A stretch of 35,695 bases of DNA from JARROD01 sp037384225 (GCA_037384225.1 JARROD010000071.1:1-35695); one strand, 5' to 3'. Counted from the first letter of the stretch, positions 21,655 through 30,474 are shown. The notes: generated by a model not told the origin, from the letters alone. Numbers and translations: made by a program.

Positions 21655-23680
21655 TTAAAAATTCGGCAACAACCCGGCATCGGGGCTTCTCCTTTCCCGA
21701 TTTTCATCGGTGCCGGTGCCGGTACCGCTGTTTGATTTGAAATCGGGGATAAGTCTCTGAGGTGCGCCATTTCCATCCGGATTGGTTGCATCTACGGAAT
21801 TGTTTCTGTTCGGATATTCGACAGCGGGATTCGCCGGTTGTTGCCTATGCTTCCACGCCGGCAACAGCGGCAGATTCTCACTCTCGACAAAATCTGTTCC
21901 CTCTTCCCGGGCCTGTATTTGCTTATTGCGGATAAATTTGTATTTTTCCGCTGTAGCGCCGACCAGTTCTTCATCGGTGCGGATAATAGTCGGGCGGATA
22001 AAGACCAGCAAATTCTGCTTTCTCACTGTGGTTGTATCGTTGCGGAACAAACGCCCAAGTCTGCGTCTCAATCTTGCGTTCATTGGTAATGACATCGGAG
22101 GCCGAGGCCCCACTGAGAGAGGAGTCCTCCTGCACCAGATCCAGAACTATAGTCTCTCCATCATTGATGTGGGGAGTTACCTTTAGACTGGTGCCGACAT
22201 TCTGGCGTTCAATGGTCTGGAACGGGTTTACACCAGTAGCCGATCCCGCTCCAGATCCCGTCGAACTAAATTGCCCGGTAATAAACGGCACTTCCTGGCC
22301 GACAGTAATAGTGGCTTCGTGGTTATCGGTGGTCAGCAGGTTGGGAGTGGCCAGAATATTGGTATCCGTATTGTTATCCAGTGCATTGACCAATGCCAGA
22401 AATGAAGTACCTCCGTTTTGGTCTACTTTACCAAAGCCAAATAACTGGCCCGCCGTCCCGGCAATAGCAGAACCCACCGACGCTGTGGCATCGCCCTCAT
22501 TGGTGTTGTCTGGATCCAGCAGGCCGGCGGCAATATTAGCCAGCAACCCACCGTCGTTGCTCGCATTGGAGTTGCCGCCAAGGATCCCCTCATCACCGTT
22601 CAGAAACAACCACTGAATGCCCAGGGCGTTGCTGACATTGTCACTGATTTCAACAATAATCGCTTCTACCAACACCTGTGCACGACGGATATCAAGCTTA
22701 TCCACTACTTCCAGTAATGTCGGCAGTGTACCCACATCCGCCGTAATCAGCAGGGAATTGGTTTCTTCATCGGCTTCAATAGTGGCCTGGGCGTTGGCGG
22801 CATTTTTATCGCCGCTGGTTTTCCCCATATTCTGAACCACTTTACTCACCACCTGGGCTATCTGAGTAGCATCGGCGTACTTAAGATAGACAACGCGGAC
22901 ATTGCCCGACTGCTCACGGGGTTTATCCAGGCGCTGAATCAGTTCCCGGATACGGTCGCGCTGCAAATCGTCGCCGCTAACGAGAATGCCGTTGGTGCGG
23001 GAATCGGCTACCAGCACCAGTTGGGATGTGCCACGCCCTCTTTTTTGGTCCTGACCTTCCAATTGTGTGAGTATACGGACGATTTCTTCAGCCTGGGCAT
23101 TTTCAAGCGGGACCAACTCCGTCTGCGATACGGCGGCCTTGTCAATGCGTTCGATAAGTGCGCGGATCCGCGCGATATTGGCTGCCGTATCAGACACGAT
23201 AATGGCGTTACTGGGATCATAAGCGGCCAAGTGCGCATGCTGAGGCACCAGCGGGCGCAACACCGGCAAAACTTTCACCGCCGCCACGTTGCTGAGCTGG
23301 ATAACCTGGGTAACATATTCATTGCCCAGTACCCCGGTGAGATTATCGGTTACCGGCACCGGCGCCGAACGCGCCTCTTTGCGCGGCACGATGCGCGTAA
23401 CTTTGCCGATTTCAATCGCTGTGAAACCGTGCACTTCCAGCACAGACAGAAACAGGTCATACAGTTCATCAGGGGGCAGGGCTTTGTCGGAAATGACTTT
23501 CACCCGGCCTTTTACACGGGGGTCGATAATTAATGTGCGCCCGGAGGCATCAGCGACAAATTTGATGACTTCCTGAATATCAGAATCATTGAAGTTGACT
23601 GTGTAGGTCTGTTGGGCACTGACCGGTCCGATATAAACCCCCGCCGTCAAACACAACCCCAGTGCTACCCCTTTGACCAT
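21655..23680 (-). CDS. gspD: Type II secretin D with internal deletion and frameshift
   Basis: The N-terminal frame from 23680 has a signal peptide (CLTAGVYIGPVSAQQ), the N0 domain (YTVNFNDSDIQEVIKFVADA), N1-N3 domains (GFTAIEIGKVTRIV, TELVPLENAQAEEIVRIL, VVYLKYADATQIAQVVSKVV) and the secretin domain up to VITNERKIETQT. There the normal stretch (DDGQ...VLGGLI...VPLLGDIP...) is missing, about 35 residues. The frame shifts near 22055-22065, and the remaining GRLFRNDTTTVRKQNLLVFI and RPTIIRTDEELVGATAEKYK are in another frame that ends at 21655. The first frame runs to 21971. GspD forms the outer-membrane channel, and as written it would not be functional. Real loss and assembly collapse are both possible. 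Confidence 0.87.
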
Positions 23681-24572
23681 TGTCGTTTTCTAATTGTGCC
23701 GTCGATTTGCCTTTCATTGATTTATAAACTTCCATCGCCTTGCTGGAGCTATCCAGCGCAATACCATTCACTGAAGTCACCACATCGTTGGTTTTCAGAC
23801 CCAAGTTATTGAACATTTCCCGATTGCGGCCGGGTCGAATCCGATACCCCACCACTTTACCTCCCTCGCGCACTATACTGACTTTCATCACATCCGTTAA
23901 AGACTGCGCAGACTGCTGTACGGCGACCCGGGGCGGCGGTTCGCGCTGCGGTGCCTTGCGCTTGACAGTCTGGCTCACAGAGGGGCGTTTTTTTGCTGCC
24001 CCATCATCTTCCTGGAACAGCCACAGGGATTCGTAGCGCCCGTTGTTGTCGAGAATGACACGTTGTTCCAGAACCTTCGCCAGTTTGACGCCTCTCCCCG
24101 CCGGCAGTTCATCGCCGATTGCGTACAGCTCCTGTTTACTGCCTTCGGCAATAATGGCGCGAGCCGCCTTGGCACTGTTGCTACTGATAATGCCGCGCAG
24201 TATCAAATTGAGGCGGGTATCAACGGCGGTGTCAATTTTCGGATCCGTTTGGGCCACGGCGTTTTTTTGCTCCGCCGATGCCTTGCCAAACAGATTCGTC
24301 GCCTTCAGTGCGGCAATATCTATCCCCGCGGCGGAAGTCGGTTTTTTAGCCGCAGAACGGGAAGTGGGCGGCGGGGGAGGCGTAAGTTCCGGCTCCGGAA
24401 CCACCAGCCAGAACAGCTCTGCAAGACTGTGACATAACCAAAACGCCAGCCCAATGATGCACAATTGCCGCCATCTTCCAACGGGAATTTTTTGCAAAAC
24501 AGCAAAATACTGCCCCAAATGCTGTGTAATTGTATGGGTGAGAGGGCTTGCAGCCATCCCTTTGATAGTCAC
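23586..24572 (-). CDS. gspC: Type II secretion system protein C
   Basis: This inner-membrane protein has a membrane segment WRQLCIIGLAFWLCHSLAEL, then a Pro-rich linker and the HR domain (FGKASAEQKNAVAQ, LILRGIISSNSAKAARAIIA, YAIGDELPAGRGVKLAKVLE). A C-terminal PDZ-like part follows (GYRIRPGRNREMFNNLGLKT, DVVTSVNGIALDSSSKAMEV). GspC links GspL/GspM to the secretin. After KSMKGKSTAQL the frame runs on for over 30 residues (ENDNGQRGSTGVVFDGGG...) that do not look like a GspC end and overlap gspD by 95 bp. The natural 3' end was probably lost in a deletion or shifted. A start at the ATG near 24557 (MAASPLTHTI) is an alternative. Confidence 0.85.
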   Translation of the reverse strand: MTIKGMAASPLTHTITQHLGQYFAVLQKIPVGRWRQLCIIGLAFWLCHSLAELFWLVVPEPELTPPPPPTSRSAAKKPTSAAGIDIAALKATNLFGKASAEQKNAVAQTDPKIDTAVDTRLNLILRGIISSNSAKAARAIIAEGSKQELYAIGDELPAGRGVKLAKVLEQRVILDNNGRYESLWLFQEDDGAAKKRPSVSQTVKRKAPQREPPPRVAVQQSAQSLTDVMKVSIVREGGKVVGYRIRPGRNREMFNNLGLKTNDVVTSVNGIALDSSSKAMEVYKSMKGKSTAQLENDNGQRGSTGVVFDGGGLYRTGQCPTDLHSQLQ

Positions 24573-24972
24573 AACCGATACTCCATGCTTATCATCAGTT
24601 ATCTGCCGGGTTGACGAACAGCGAGCAGCTATACTTAAACGTAAATCACAACATTGTCACGTAATATACTCTTCTTACACAGATTTTTTCTATAACCTGT
24701 GATAACTTTCGCTAAAAAGTCGCCTATATCATTATTTATAACGGCAAAAGTCTTGTTTTTTCTTCAGCCCTTGCGGACTACCCGATGTCAACGAATCCAG
24801 GTACACTCCGCGAAACCACGTTAGTAGGACTACGACGAACTTCCTTGGTTCTACCTGCAAGATATATTGTCAGCAATTTGTTGCACTGAGAGAATCCACG
24901 TAAAAAGTGATACCTACCCACACTGCCTACTAACTAACCACAGGACCTAACAGGGATATTAATAAAGGTACA
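24573..24972. other. Intergenic region between gspC and the small gene before gshA
   Basis: A 400-bp divergent spacer that should hold the promoters of the secretion operon (minus) and the gshA pair (plus). It is AT-rich next to gspC. I see no confident promoter boxes, terminator or gene. Confidence 0.5.
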
Positions 24973-25320
24973 ATGAGCCAGGTTTTTATTCTTCAAAATC
25001 AACACAAACAGTTTCTCAGCAAGCAGCTCGATTGGGTGGATGGTCGCGATGCCGGCAGTCTGTATAAAACCCCTCATAAAGATGAAGCCCTGAATCAGAT
25101 GTTTGAAGTTAATGCTAAAGACTATAGTCAACGAATTAAGTTACTGACATGTGACGTCACTGGTAAAGGCTTACCAGTTATAGATGTGGAGTGGTTATCA
25201 ACATTGATACCTGGGCAGCCCACAGATTCTATCCCGTCCGGGTCAAAGGATGCCACTCCAGCGGGAAAAGTTGAAGGAAATGGGTCACCCTTTGTCGAAA
25301 TTGCTACCCTGCTCACTTAA
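24973..25320 (+). CDS. Conserved small protein of unknown function upstream of gshA
   Basis: This 115-aa protein starts MSQVFILQNQHKQFLSKQLD and continues WVDGRDAGSLYKTPHKDEAL and NQMFEVNAKDYSQRIKLLTC. The second half (VIDVEWLSTLIPGQPTDSIP to the end) is less ordered. It has no signal peptide or membrane segment, so it is probably cytoplasmic. From memory, proteins with this pattern occur in pseudomonads and relatives without a known function. AAAGGT precedes the ATG. It lies 87 bp before gshA on the same strand and is probably cotranscribed with it. Confidence 0.75.
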   Translation: MSQVFILQNQHKQFLSKQLDWVDGRDAGSLYKTPHKDEALNQMFEVNAKDYSQRIKLLTCDVTGKGLPVIDVEWLSTLIPGQPTDSIPSGSKDATPAGKVEGNGSPFVEIATLLT

Positions 25321-25393
25321 ACGCTGGATAAATAAGAGAGATCTCACCATTGACCTGCAATGTTCCATCTCTAAGCCGTCACCGACCAAACAT

Positions 25394-25400
25394 AAGGGGA
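25394..25400 (+). promoter_or_regulatory. Ribosome binding site of gshA
   Basis: AAGGGGA lies 7 nt before TTG 25408-25410 and supports this rare start codon. Confidence 0.65.
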
Positions 25401-25407
25401 ATCCATT

Positions 25408-27009
25408 TTGTCACTGTCCGAAAAATTGCTGGCAACACTGAGCGAACCCACCAATGCCCCTCTGATAACCGGAAGTTTGCGTGGCATCGAAAAAGAAAGC
25501 CTGCGCATCACCCCCGAGGGGAAACTGGCCCAGACTCCCCATCCAAGAGCACTAGGCTCGGCGCTGACTCACCCACAGATTACCACCGATTACAGTGAGG
25601 CACTGCTGGAGTTCATTACGCCGCCATCACACAGGGTGGAAGACGTGTTGCAGCACCTGGAAAATATTCACCGCTTTACTTATCACCAGCTGGACAACGA
25701 ATACCTATGGGTCACCAGCATGCCCTGCATGGTCGACAACGACGAGAATATTCCCGTTGCCAAGTACGGTACCTCTAACGCCGGCCACATGAAAACCGTC
25801 TATCGTCTCGGACTCGGCCACCGCTACGGGCGCCTGATGCAAACCATAGCTGGAGTTCACTACAACTATTCCCTCCCCAACGCTTTTTGGGCCTTTTTAC
25901 ACAACTACGAAAACAGTACGCAAGAGTTCCAGGAATTTACGACCCAACGTTACTTTAGTCTGATTCGCAACTTCCGCCGCTACTACTGGCTGCTGATTTA
26001 CCTGTACGGCGCCGCGCCGGCGGTCTGCAGTTCCTTTGTTGCCAATCGCGACCATTCGTTAGTTCCTTTCGACGCCGATAAGCACAGTTTTTACACGCCT
26101 TATGCGACGTCATTGCGGATGGGTGATTTGGGTTATCAAAGTTCGGCCCAGGAGTCTCTCGTGGTCTGTTATAACAACCTGGATAGCTACCTGCAAACAC
26201 TGTGCGGAGCCATCACCAAGCCCCTGCCAGCTTATCAAGCGATAGGATTGCGTTCAGATAATGGTAACTATAAGCAGCTAAACACGAGCCTGCTGCAGAT
26301 TGAGAACGAGTTCTATAGCAGTATCCGCCCAAAGCGCACGGCGCACTCCGGAGAAACAGCACTCGGCGCCCTGTATCAACGAGGTGTCGAATACATCGAA
26401 GTCCGTTGTGTGGACCTTAACCCCTATGAACCCTTGGGTATCAGCGCTGAACAGACCCACTTTCTAGATACATTTCTTCTCTACTGCCTACTGGAACCCA
26501 GCCCGCCAACGGACGATACCGAGTACCGAAACATTCAGGAAAACCAAAGGCGTGTTGTCTACAGCGGCCGAGACCCACAAATGACGTTGTTGAACTGCAG
26601 TGGCGAGCACAATATCAAGGATTGGGGCAATACCTTGCTCGACGCACTTGAACCCGTGGCAAAACTTCTGGATACGGTATACGAAACCAGTGCCCACAGG
26701 GATTCTCTGGCCACTCAGAGGTCCAAGATGAGCGACCCCGGCTTGACTCCCTCAGCCCGAATTCTCCAGGATATGCGCGATCAAAATATCCCCTTTTACC
26801 GTTTGGCCATGAACCAGGCTTTGAAACACAGTGCGCAATTCATGTCCACTACGCTGGAGGCGGATACAGAAGCGCGCTTTCGCAATATGGCTCAGTCATC
26901 GTTGTTTGAGCAGAAGCTAGCCGAATCGACAGATAAAATCAGCTTCGATGAGTACCTTCAAAACTACTATACACAATACCAAAACTGTCACTGCTCCGAA
27001 GCTCCCTAA
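25408..27009 (+). CDS. gshA: Glutamate-cysteine ligase (type 1)
   Basis: This 533-aa enzyme matches the usual type 1 length (about 520 aa). It catalyses ATP-dependent joining of L-glutamate and L-cysteine, the first and rate-limiting step of glutathione synthesis in the cytoplasm. The substrate-binding start GSLRGIEKESLRITPEGKL is intact, as are DYSEALLEFITPP, MPCMVDNDENIPVAKYG, GVHYNYSLPNAFW and YIEVRCVDLNPYEPLGI. Translation most likely begins at TTG 25408, because a good AAGGGGA lies 7 nt upstream and the next in-frame methionines are far inside. Neighbours are a small conserved gene upstream and a repeat downstream. gshB is not in this window. Confidence 0.96.
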   Translation: MSLSEKLLATLSEPTNAPLITGSLRGIEKESLRITPEGKLAQTPHPRALGSALTHPQITTDYSEALLEFITPPSHRVEDVLQHLENIHRFTYHQLDNEYLWVTSMPCMVDNDENIPVAKYGTSNAGHMKTVYRLGLGHRYGRLMQTIAGVHYNYSLPNAFWAFLHNYENSTQEFQEFTTQRYFSLIRNFRRYYWLLIYLYGAAPAVCSSFVANRDHSLVPFDADKHSFYTPYATSLRMGDLGYQSSAQESLVVCYNNLDSYLQTLCGAITKPLPAYQAIGLRSDNGNYKQLNTSLLQIENEFYSSIRPKRTAHSGETALGALYQRGVEYIEVRCVDLNPYEPLGISAEQTHFLDTFLLYCLLEPSPPTDDTEYRNIQENQRRVVYSGRDPQMTLLNCSGEHNIKDWGNTLLDALEPVAKLLDTVYETSAHRDSLATQRSKMSDPGLTPSARILQDMRDQNIPFYRLAMNQALKHSAQFMSTTLEADTEARFRNMAQSSLFEQKLAESTDKISFDEYLQNYYTQYQNCHCSEAP

Positions 27010-27042
27010 ATCCGCGCCGAATACAGGGGCCAAGTTCTTTTA

Positions 27043-27069
27043 GGAACGAGCACGGAATAACTTCCCGTT
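27043..27069. repeat. Dispersed repeat CACGGAATAACTTCCCGTT, copy 2
   Basis: GGAACGAGCACGGAATAACT followed by TCCCGTT repeats the sequence at 1516-1542 with one substitution. Further palindromic sequence follows: AGGCGCC and GGCGC around 27080-27103, then GAAGTTACC, which mirrors TAACTTCCC. The element sits between gshA and the convergent FliL-like gene. Confidence 0.5.
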
Positions 27070-27143
27070 TTCGGTTTTGAGGCGCCCGCTTGGCTAGGCG
27101 CAAAAACGAAGGCATAGAAGTTACCGCGATAGCCGCTGCCGTG

Positions 27144-27575
27144 TCATTTTTGGACGATAAAGTTGTTGAAATATAAATCGACGACACCGTTTCTACCGTC
27201 CTCACTCTCCAAAATACCTCGGATTTCCTCCAGTGCGGCTAACCTCAGCAGCTCTCGACCTTCCTGTGTTTCCATATCTTCACTGGTCTGACGACTGAGC
27301 AGCAATACCAGGTTGTTGCGAATATAAGGCATATGGTGCCGCACCGAATTGGCTGCATCCACATCCTCCACCCGAACAGAAATGTCAGCCTTCAAATATT
27401 GTAAGTGGCCGATGCCCCCGTAGTTAACCACAAACGGGGGTTTGAGGGGTATGTAAATTGCCCGCTTGCTGTTAAGTGCTGGACCTTCCGCCGTGTCGAC
27501 CTGTGCCGTCGTCAGGCAGGGAACCAGCAGCACAAACAATAACGGAAAGGATTTATATTCAAATACATTTTTCAC
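27144..27575 (-). CDS. Orphan FliL-like exported protein
   Basis: The product carries the FliL pattern: YIPLKPPFVVNYGGIGHLQY, LKADISVRVED, HHMPYIRNNLVLLLSRQTSE, METQEGRELLRLAALEEIRG and a C-terminal VVDLYFNNFIVQK. FliL proteins bind the flagellar stator in the inner membrane. Here the N-terminal hydrophobic part (FPLLFVLLVPCLTTAQ) looks like a cleavable signal, so the protein may be periplasmic rather than anchored. No flagellar gene is near. I prefer GTG 27573-27575, since it gives a short basic N-terminus for the signal. The frame can extend to TTG 27617 (157 aa). The start codon is uncertain because no clear ribosome site is seen. Confidence 0.75.
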   Translation of the reverse strand: MKNVFEYKSFPLLFVLLVPCLTTAQVDTAEGPALNSKRAIYIPLKPPFVVNYGGIGHLQYLKADISVRVEDVDAANSVRHHMPYIRNNLVLLLSRQTSEDMETQEGRELLRLAALEEIRGILESEDGRNGVVDLYFNNFIVQK

Positions 27576-27617
27576 AATGTCTGTGAATCTCACTAATGCT
27601 TCATCCAATCTAATCAA

Positions 27618-27935
27618 TAATCAAAATATATATACCCAAAGCGTTTGAGATTTAGGTATAGGTTTCTATTTGTATAAGAGCAAGAGTACTAAAACCCAAT
27701 TATGACTATTTGGTCGCTTTTTGCAATCTATTGTCTTGCCTACTTATATCATCTAGTGTAGACAATCGCCGGCAGCGGCTGGGAAAGGCTGCCCAATAGG
27801 CACCCTGGCTCCCATAAACCCGGGTACACTGGGTTATTAAAGCAACAACCAGAATTGCTGTAGCTTAAAGAACGGATAAAATGGCGCAGACCAGCGTCAC
27901 AATATCTGTAGTTTTATATATAAGGATAACTAAGC
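27618..27935. other. Divergent intergenic region between the FliL-like gene and dsbB
   Basis: 318 bp holding a palindromic repeat copy (27631-27660) and then sequence without a recognisable gene. It should contain the promoters of both flanking genes. None is clear by eye. Confidence 0.5.
27631..27660. repeat. Palindromic repeat, copy 4 (TAAATCTCAAACGC family)
   Basis: TATACCCAAA...TTTAGGTATA around GCGTTTGAGA. It is identical over its first 27 bp to the ends of the element at 15419-15595 and lies just upstream of the FliL-like gene. Confidence 0.75.
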
Positions 27936-28433
27936 GTGCCCAGTATTCGACAAACCAACCTCATTCTTTTTCTCGGCTGTTGCGGCCTCATCCTCACAGC
28001 GTTGTATATGCAAGAGTTCATGAAGATGATCCCCTGCGCCCTGTGTATTACCCAAAGGGTGTTTGTAATCGCCGTCGGCTTGGTGGCATTAGTGGCCTGG
28101 TTGCACAATCCATCCGTGCTGGGCCGGCGTCTCTATGCCGGATTAGGCATTATCACGGGTATTATTGGGGCAGGCTTTTCCGCCCGGCATCTGTGGCTGC
28201 AAAGTCTGCCCGAAGACTTAAAGCCGGCCTGCGGTCCCAGCCTTGAATACATCATCGATACCTTTCCCTTAATGGAAGCACTCGATGTACTGCTCGCCGG
28301 TGATGGCAACTGCGCTGAAGTTTCCTGGACGTTTCTGGGAGTGAGTATACCCGGCTGGACCCTGGTGGCATTTGTGGGACTTATCGCGACCAACCTATGG
28401 CAATTGGTACGCCAACCGCCGCGCTGGGGATAG
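27936..28433 (+). CDS. dsbB: Disulfide bond formation protein B
   Basis: This 165-aa inner-membrane protein has four membrane segments (LILFLGCCGLILTALYMQ, VFVIAVGLVALVAWL, YAGLGIITGIIGAGFSARHL, IPGWTLVAFVGLIATNLWQL). Redox cysteines are Cys34-x-x-Cys37 (PCALC) in the first periplasmic loop and the pair Cys99 and Cys126 in the second. DsbB reoxidises DsbA and passes electrons to ubiquinone, which supports folding of exported proteins, including type II secretion substrates. AAGGAT lies upstream of the GTG start. In Pseudomonas a dsbB homologue also stands next to algQ. Confidence 0.94.
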   Translation: MPSIRQTNLILFLGCCGLILTALYMQEFMKMIPCALCITQRVFVIAVGLVALVAWLHNPSVLGRRLYAGLGIITGIIGAGFSARHLWLQSLPEDLKPACGPSLEYIIDTFPLMEALDVLLAGDGNCAEVSWTFLGVSIPGWTLVAFVGLIATNLWQLVRQPPRWG

Positions 28434-28708
28434 CCCCTTTAAGCTAAAGTCCACCGGTATGTCTTATTAGAAGCACAGTAAGGTGGACTCACCTCAATTC
28501 TCCGCCGCGTTTTGGCATTTTTTACAACAAAAAGACAAGTTTAGCCTTGCTGTCAGGAAGCAGATCACCTATCTTGGCAATGACCTGCTGGCACAGGAAA
28601 GGGGAACCAAAACTGAGCTGGTTTTAACTTTTTCGTTTAGACAATTTTTATTTGTCCAGGGGTAAAACCAGGGCAAAAAAAGAAGTATAAAGTTAAGGAT
28701 GTATCACC

Positions 28709-29164
28709 ATGCTAGAATACTGCGAGACCGCAAAAGAACGTTGGGGCGGGGTTAGCAATATCATCGATCGTTGGTTGCAGGAGCGCCAGGATATGCTGGT
28801 GCAATATTGCAAGATGCCAGCAGGGGATGGCGACGGCGACCAGGGTCCCCAGTTGCAGAAGCTTTGCCAGATTCTCGTCGATTACGTCTCTGCCGGCCAC
28901 TTTGAAGTCTATGACCAATTGATGCGCGAAGGCCGCGAATTTAACGACGCCGAAGCGCTGAAAGAAGCCGAGCAGCTTTACTCCACTGTCGATACAACCA
29001 CGGAATACGTACTCGATTTTAACGATAAATACCAAGAGACTGACGATCTTTCTACGCTGGAAGAGGATCTTTCAAAACTCGGCGAAGTTCTTGAAACACG
29101 GTTTGAAGCAGAGGACCGCATGATCGCCGTCCTGCATGTTTCACACAAAGGGCTGGTTGCCTGA
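28709..29164 (+). CDS. rsd: Regulator of sigma D (Rsd/AlgQ family)
   Basis: This 151-aa protein starts MLEYCETAKERWGGVSNIID and continues RWLQERQDMLVQYCKM, as Rsd and AlgQ do. LCQILVDYVSAGHFEVYDQL and the C-terminal helices (LEEDLSKLGEVLETRFEAED) complete the all-helical fold. Rsd binds region 4 of sigma-70 and lowers its use, favouring alternative sigma factors in stationary phase. In Pseudomonas AlgQ also affects alginate genes. The gene is 275 bp after dsbB. AAGGAT lies about 8 nt before its ATG. Confidence 0.93.
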   Translation: MLEYCETAKERWGGVSNIIDRWLQERQDMLVQYCKMPAGDGDGDQGPQLQKLCQILVDYVSAGHFEVYDQLMREGREFNDAEALKEAEQLYSTVDTTTEYVLDFNDKYQETDDLSTLEEDLSKLGEVLETRFEAEDRMIAVLHVSHKGLVA

Positions 29165-29279
29165 GGGCACAAGTATTTTCCTACCTCAATCCGCCATTAC
29201 CCAGCTTGGCGGGCGCACATTACTGCAGTTAAATCATTAAAAAAGCCGTATTACGGACCCGTTATTTACAAAAGTAGGG

Positions 29280-29334
29280 GGATGGATTAGCGTAGCGCCA
29301 TCCGCTCCACGGTGCAGCCGTGCCGCAAAGCGGC
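29280..29334. repeat. Three consecutive short hairpins before the WD40 lipoprotein gene
   Basis: GGATGG (29280-29285) pairs with CCATCC (29298-29303). CACGG and CCGTG follow at about 29309-29323, then GCCGC (29322-29326) with GCGGC (29330-29334). Such triple hairpins look like a REP-type element or a structured leader. No U-run is present, so it is not a clear terminator. Confidence 0.5.
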
Positions 29335-29390
29335 GATTTCTCGACTAGTCTTTAGAGAGTGGCCACCGAGAAAGATAGCGCGATAAATAT

Positions 29391-30383
29391 ATGCGAAATG
29401 CAACACTGGCAAATTTTTTGGCAGGGCTGACGACCACAGCTTTGTTACAGGGGTGTCTCAACGACAATCCTCCCATTTTTAGTATAGAAGCTGCCGCAAA
29501 GGGGATTCACGCGGCAGCGCTTTCCAGCGACGGCGGATTTGCGGCAATCGGCTCTGTTTATCATGGCGGCAGTCTCTGGCGAACCAATGACGGCGAGCGC
29601 CTGTTTAACTGGAATCACCGGCAGAGCGAAAGAACAACAATTCTATCACTGGATTTTTCTCCTGACGGCCGGTGGGCAATGACAGCGGACCCGCACACGC
29701 TTGTACTTTGGGATGTCAATACCGGCAACCCAGAGCGCTTCTGGAGCGCACCGGGGGAGGTTTTATCGATTGCATTGTCCCATAACGGCCGCTACGCACT
29801 ACTCGGGCTGAGTGATCATACCGCAGTATTGTTTAACGCTGTACAGGGTGGGGTAGAGCGCAGCCTGCACCATCGCAATCGCGTGCGCAGTGTCGATTTG
29901 AGCGAAGACGGACGTTTTGCCTTGACCGGCTCTGAAGATTATACAGCCGTGTTTTGGGACCTCGAGTCAGGGCGCGCGCTGCAGCGCGTCACCCACGAGG
30001 ACGATGTACAAATGGTAGCACTCAGCGGCGACGGCACTACAGCACTATCGACCAGTAAATACGACCGGGCGTTAATATGGAACACTCGGAACGGAAAAGC
30101 ACTGGGACAAATTCCGCTGGCGGCGGAAAAGCTGCGCCGGGGAATGCGTTTTACCGCTGCCCGCTTTAACCGCGACGGCAGCCTGTTGATCACGGGCAGA
30201 CCCGATCAGGTGGTACAGCTGTGGAATACGGGATCAATACGGGAGCTGGCCCGTTGGAAGCTTCCCAAGCGCGAGGCCTGGAAACCCACAAGTGCGGCTG
30301 TCGTGGCGGTTTCATTCAGCAACACCGAGGGTGAATTTGTTGCGGTAGCATCCAACGGCTTTATTCACAGGCTGAAACGCTGA
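29391..30383 (+). CDS. WD40-repeat lipoprotein
   Basis: This 330-aa protein has a lipoprotein signal (TTTALLQGC, Cys22) and six or seven WD40 repeats that should close a beta-propeller. Examples are SLDFSPDGRWAMTADPHTLV, SIALSHNGRYALLGLSDHTA, SVDLSEDGRFALTGSEDYTA, MVALSGDGTTALSTSKYDRA and FNRDGSLLITGRPDQVVQLW. Propellers of this kind bind other proteins. It is anchored in the inner or outer membrane through its lipid, with the propeller in the periplasm. It lies 226 bp after rsd on the same strand and faces the FKBP gene, with a shared terminator between. Its partner is not known. Confidence 0.88.
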   Translation: MRNATLANFLAGLTTTALLQGCLNDNPPIFSIEAAAKGIHAAALSSDGGFAAIGSVYHGGSLWRTNDGERLFNWNHRQSERTTILSLDFSPDGRWAMTADPHTLVLWDVNTGNPERFWSAPGEVLSIALSHNGRYALLGLSDHTAVLFNAVQGGVERSLHHRNRVRSVDLSEDGRFALTGSEDYTAVFWDLESGRALQRVTHEDDVQMVALSGDGTTALSTSKYDRALIWNTRNGKALGQIPLAAEKLRRGMRFTAARFNRDGSLLITGRPDQVVQLWNTGSIRELARWKLPKREAWKPTSAAVVAVSFSNTEGEFVAVASNGFIHRLKR

Positions 30384-30442
30384 CAGCCCGGGAATGCCTA
30401 CCGAATATAGCGGCATTGACACCGCGTCATTATTGGGGGCAT

Positions 30443-30474
30443 GAAAAAGCCACCCGACGGTGGCTTTTTCTTCT
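30443..30474. terminator. Bidirectional rho-independent terminator
   Basis: GAAAAAGCCACC (30443-30454) and GGTGGCTTTTTC (30459-30470) form a 12-bp perfect stem with a CGAC loop. U-runs occur on both strands. It lies between the convergent WD40 and FKBP genes. Confidence 0.9.

Noticed and set aside
28483..28665. 60-aa GTG-started frame between dsbB and rsd
   Set aside because: No ribosome site, no recognisable family, and a low-quality composition towards its end. It is likely chance.
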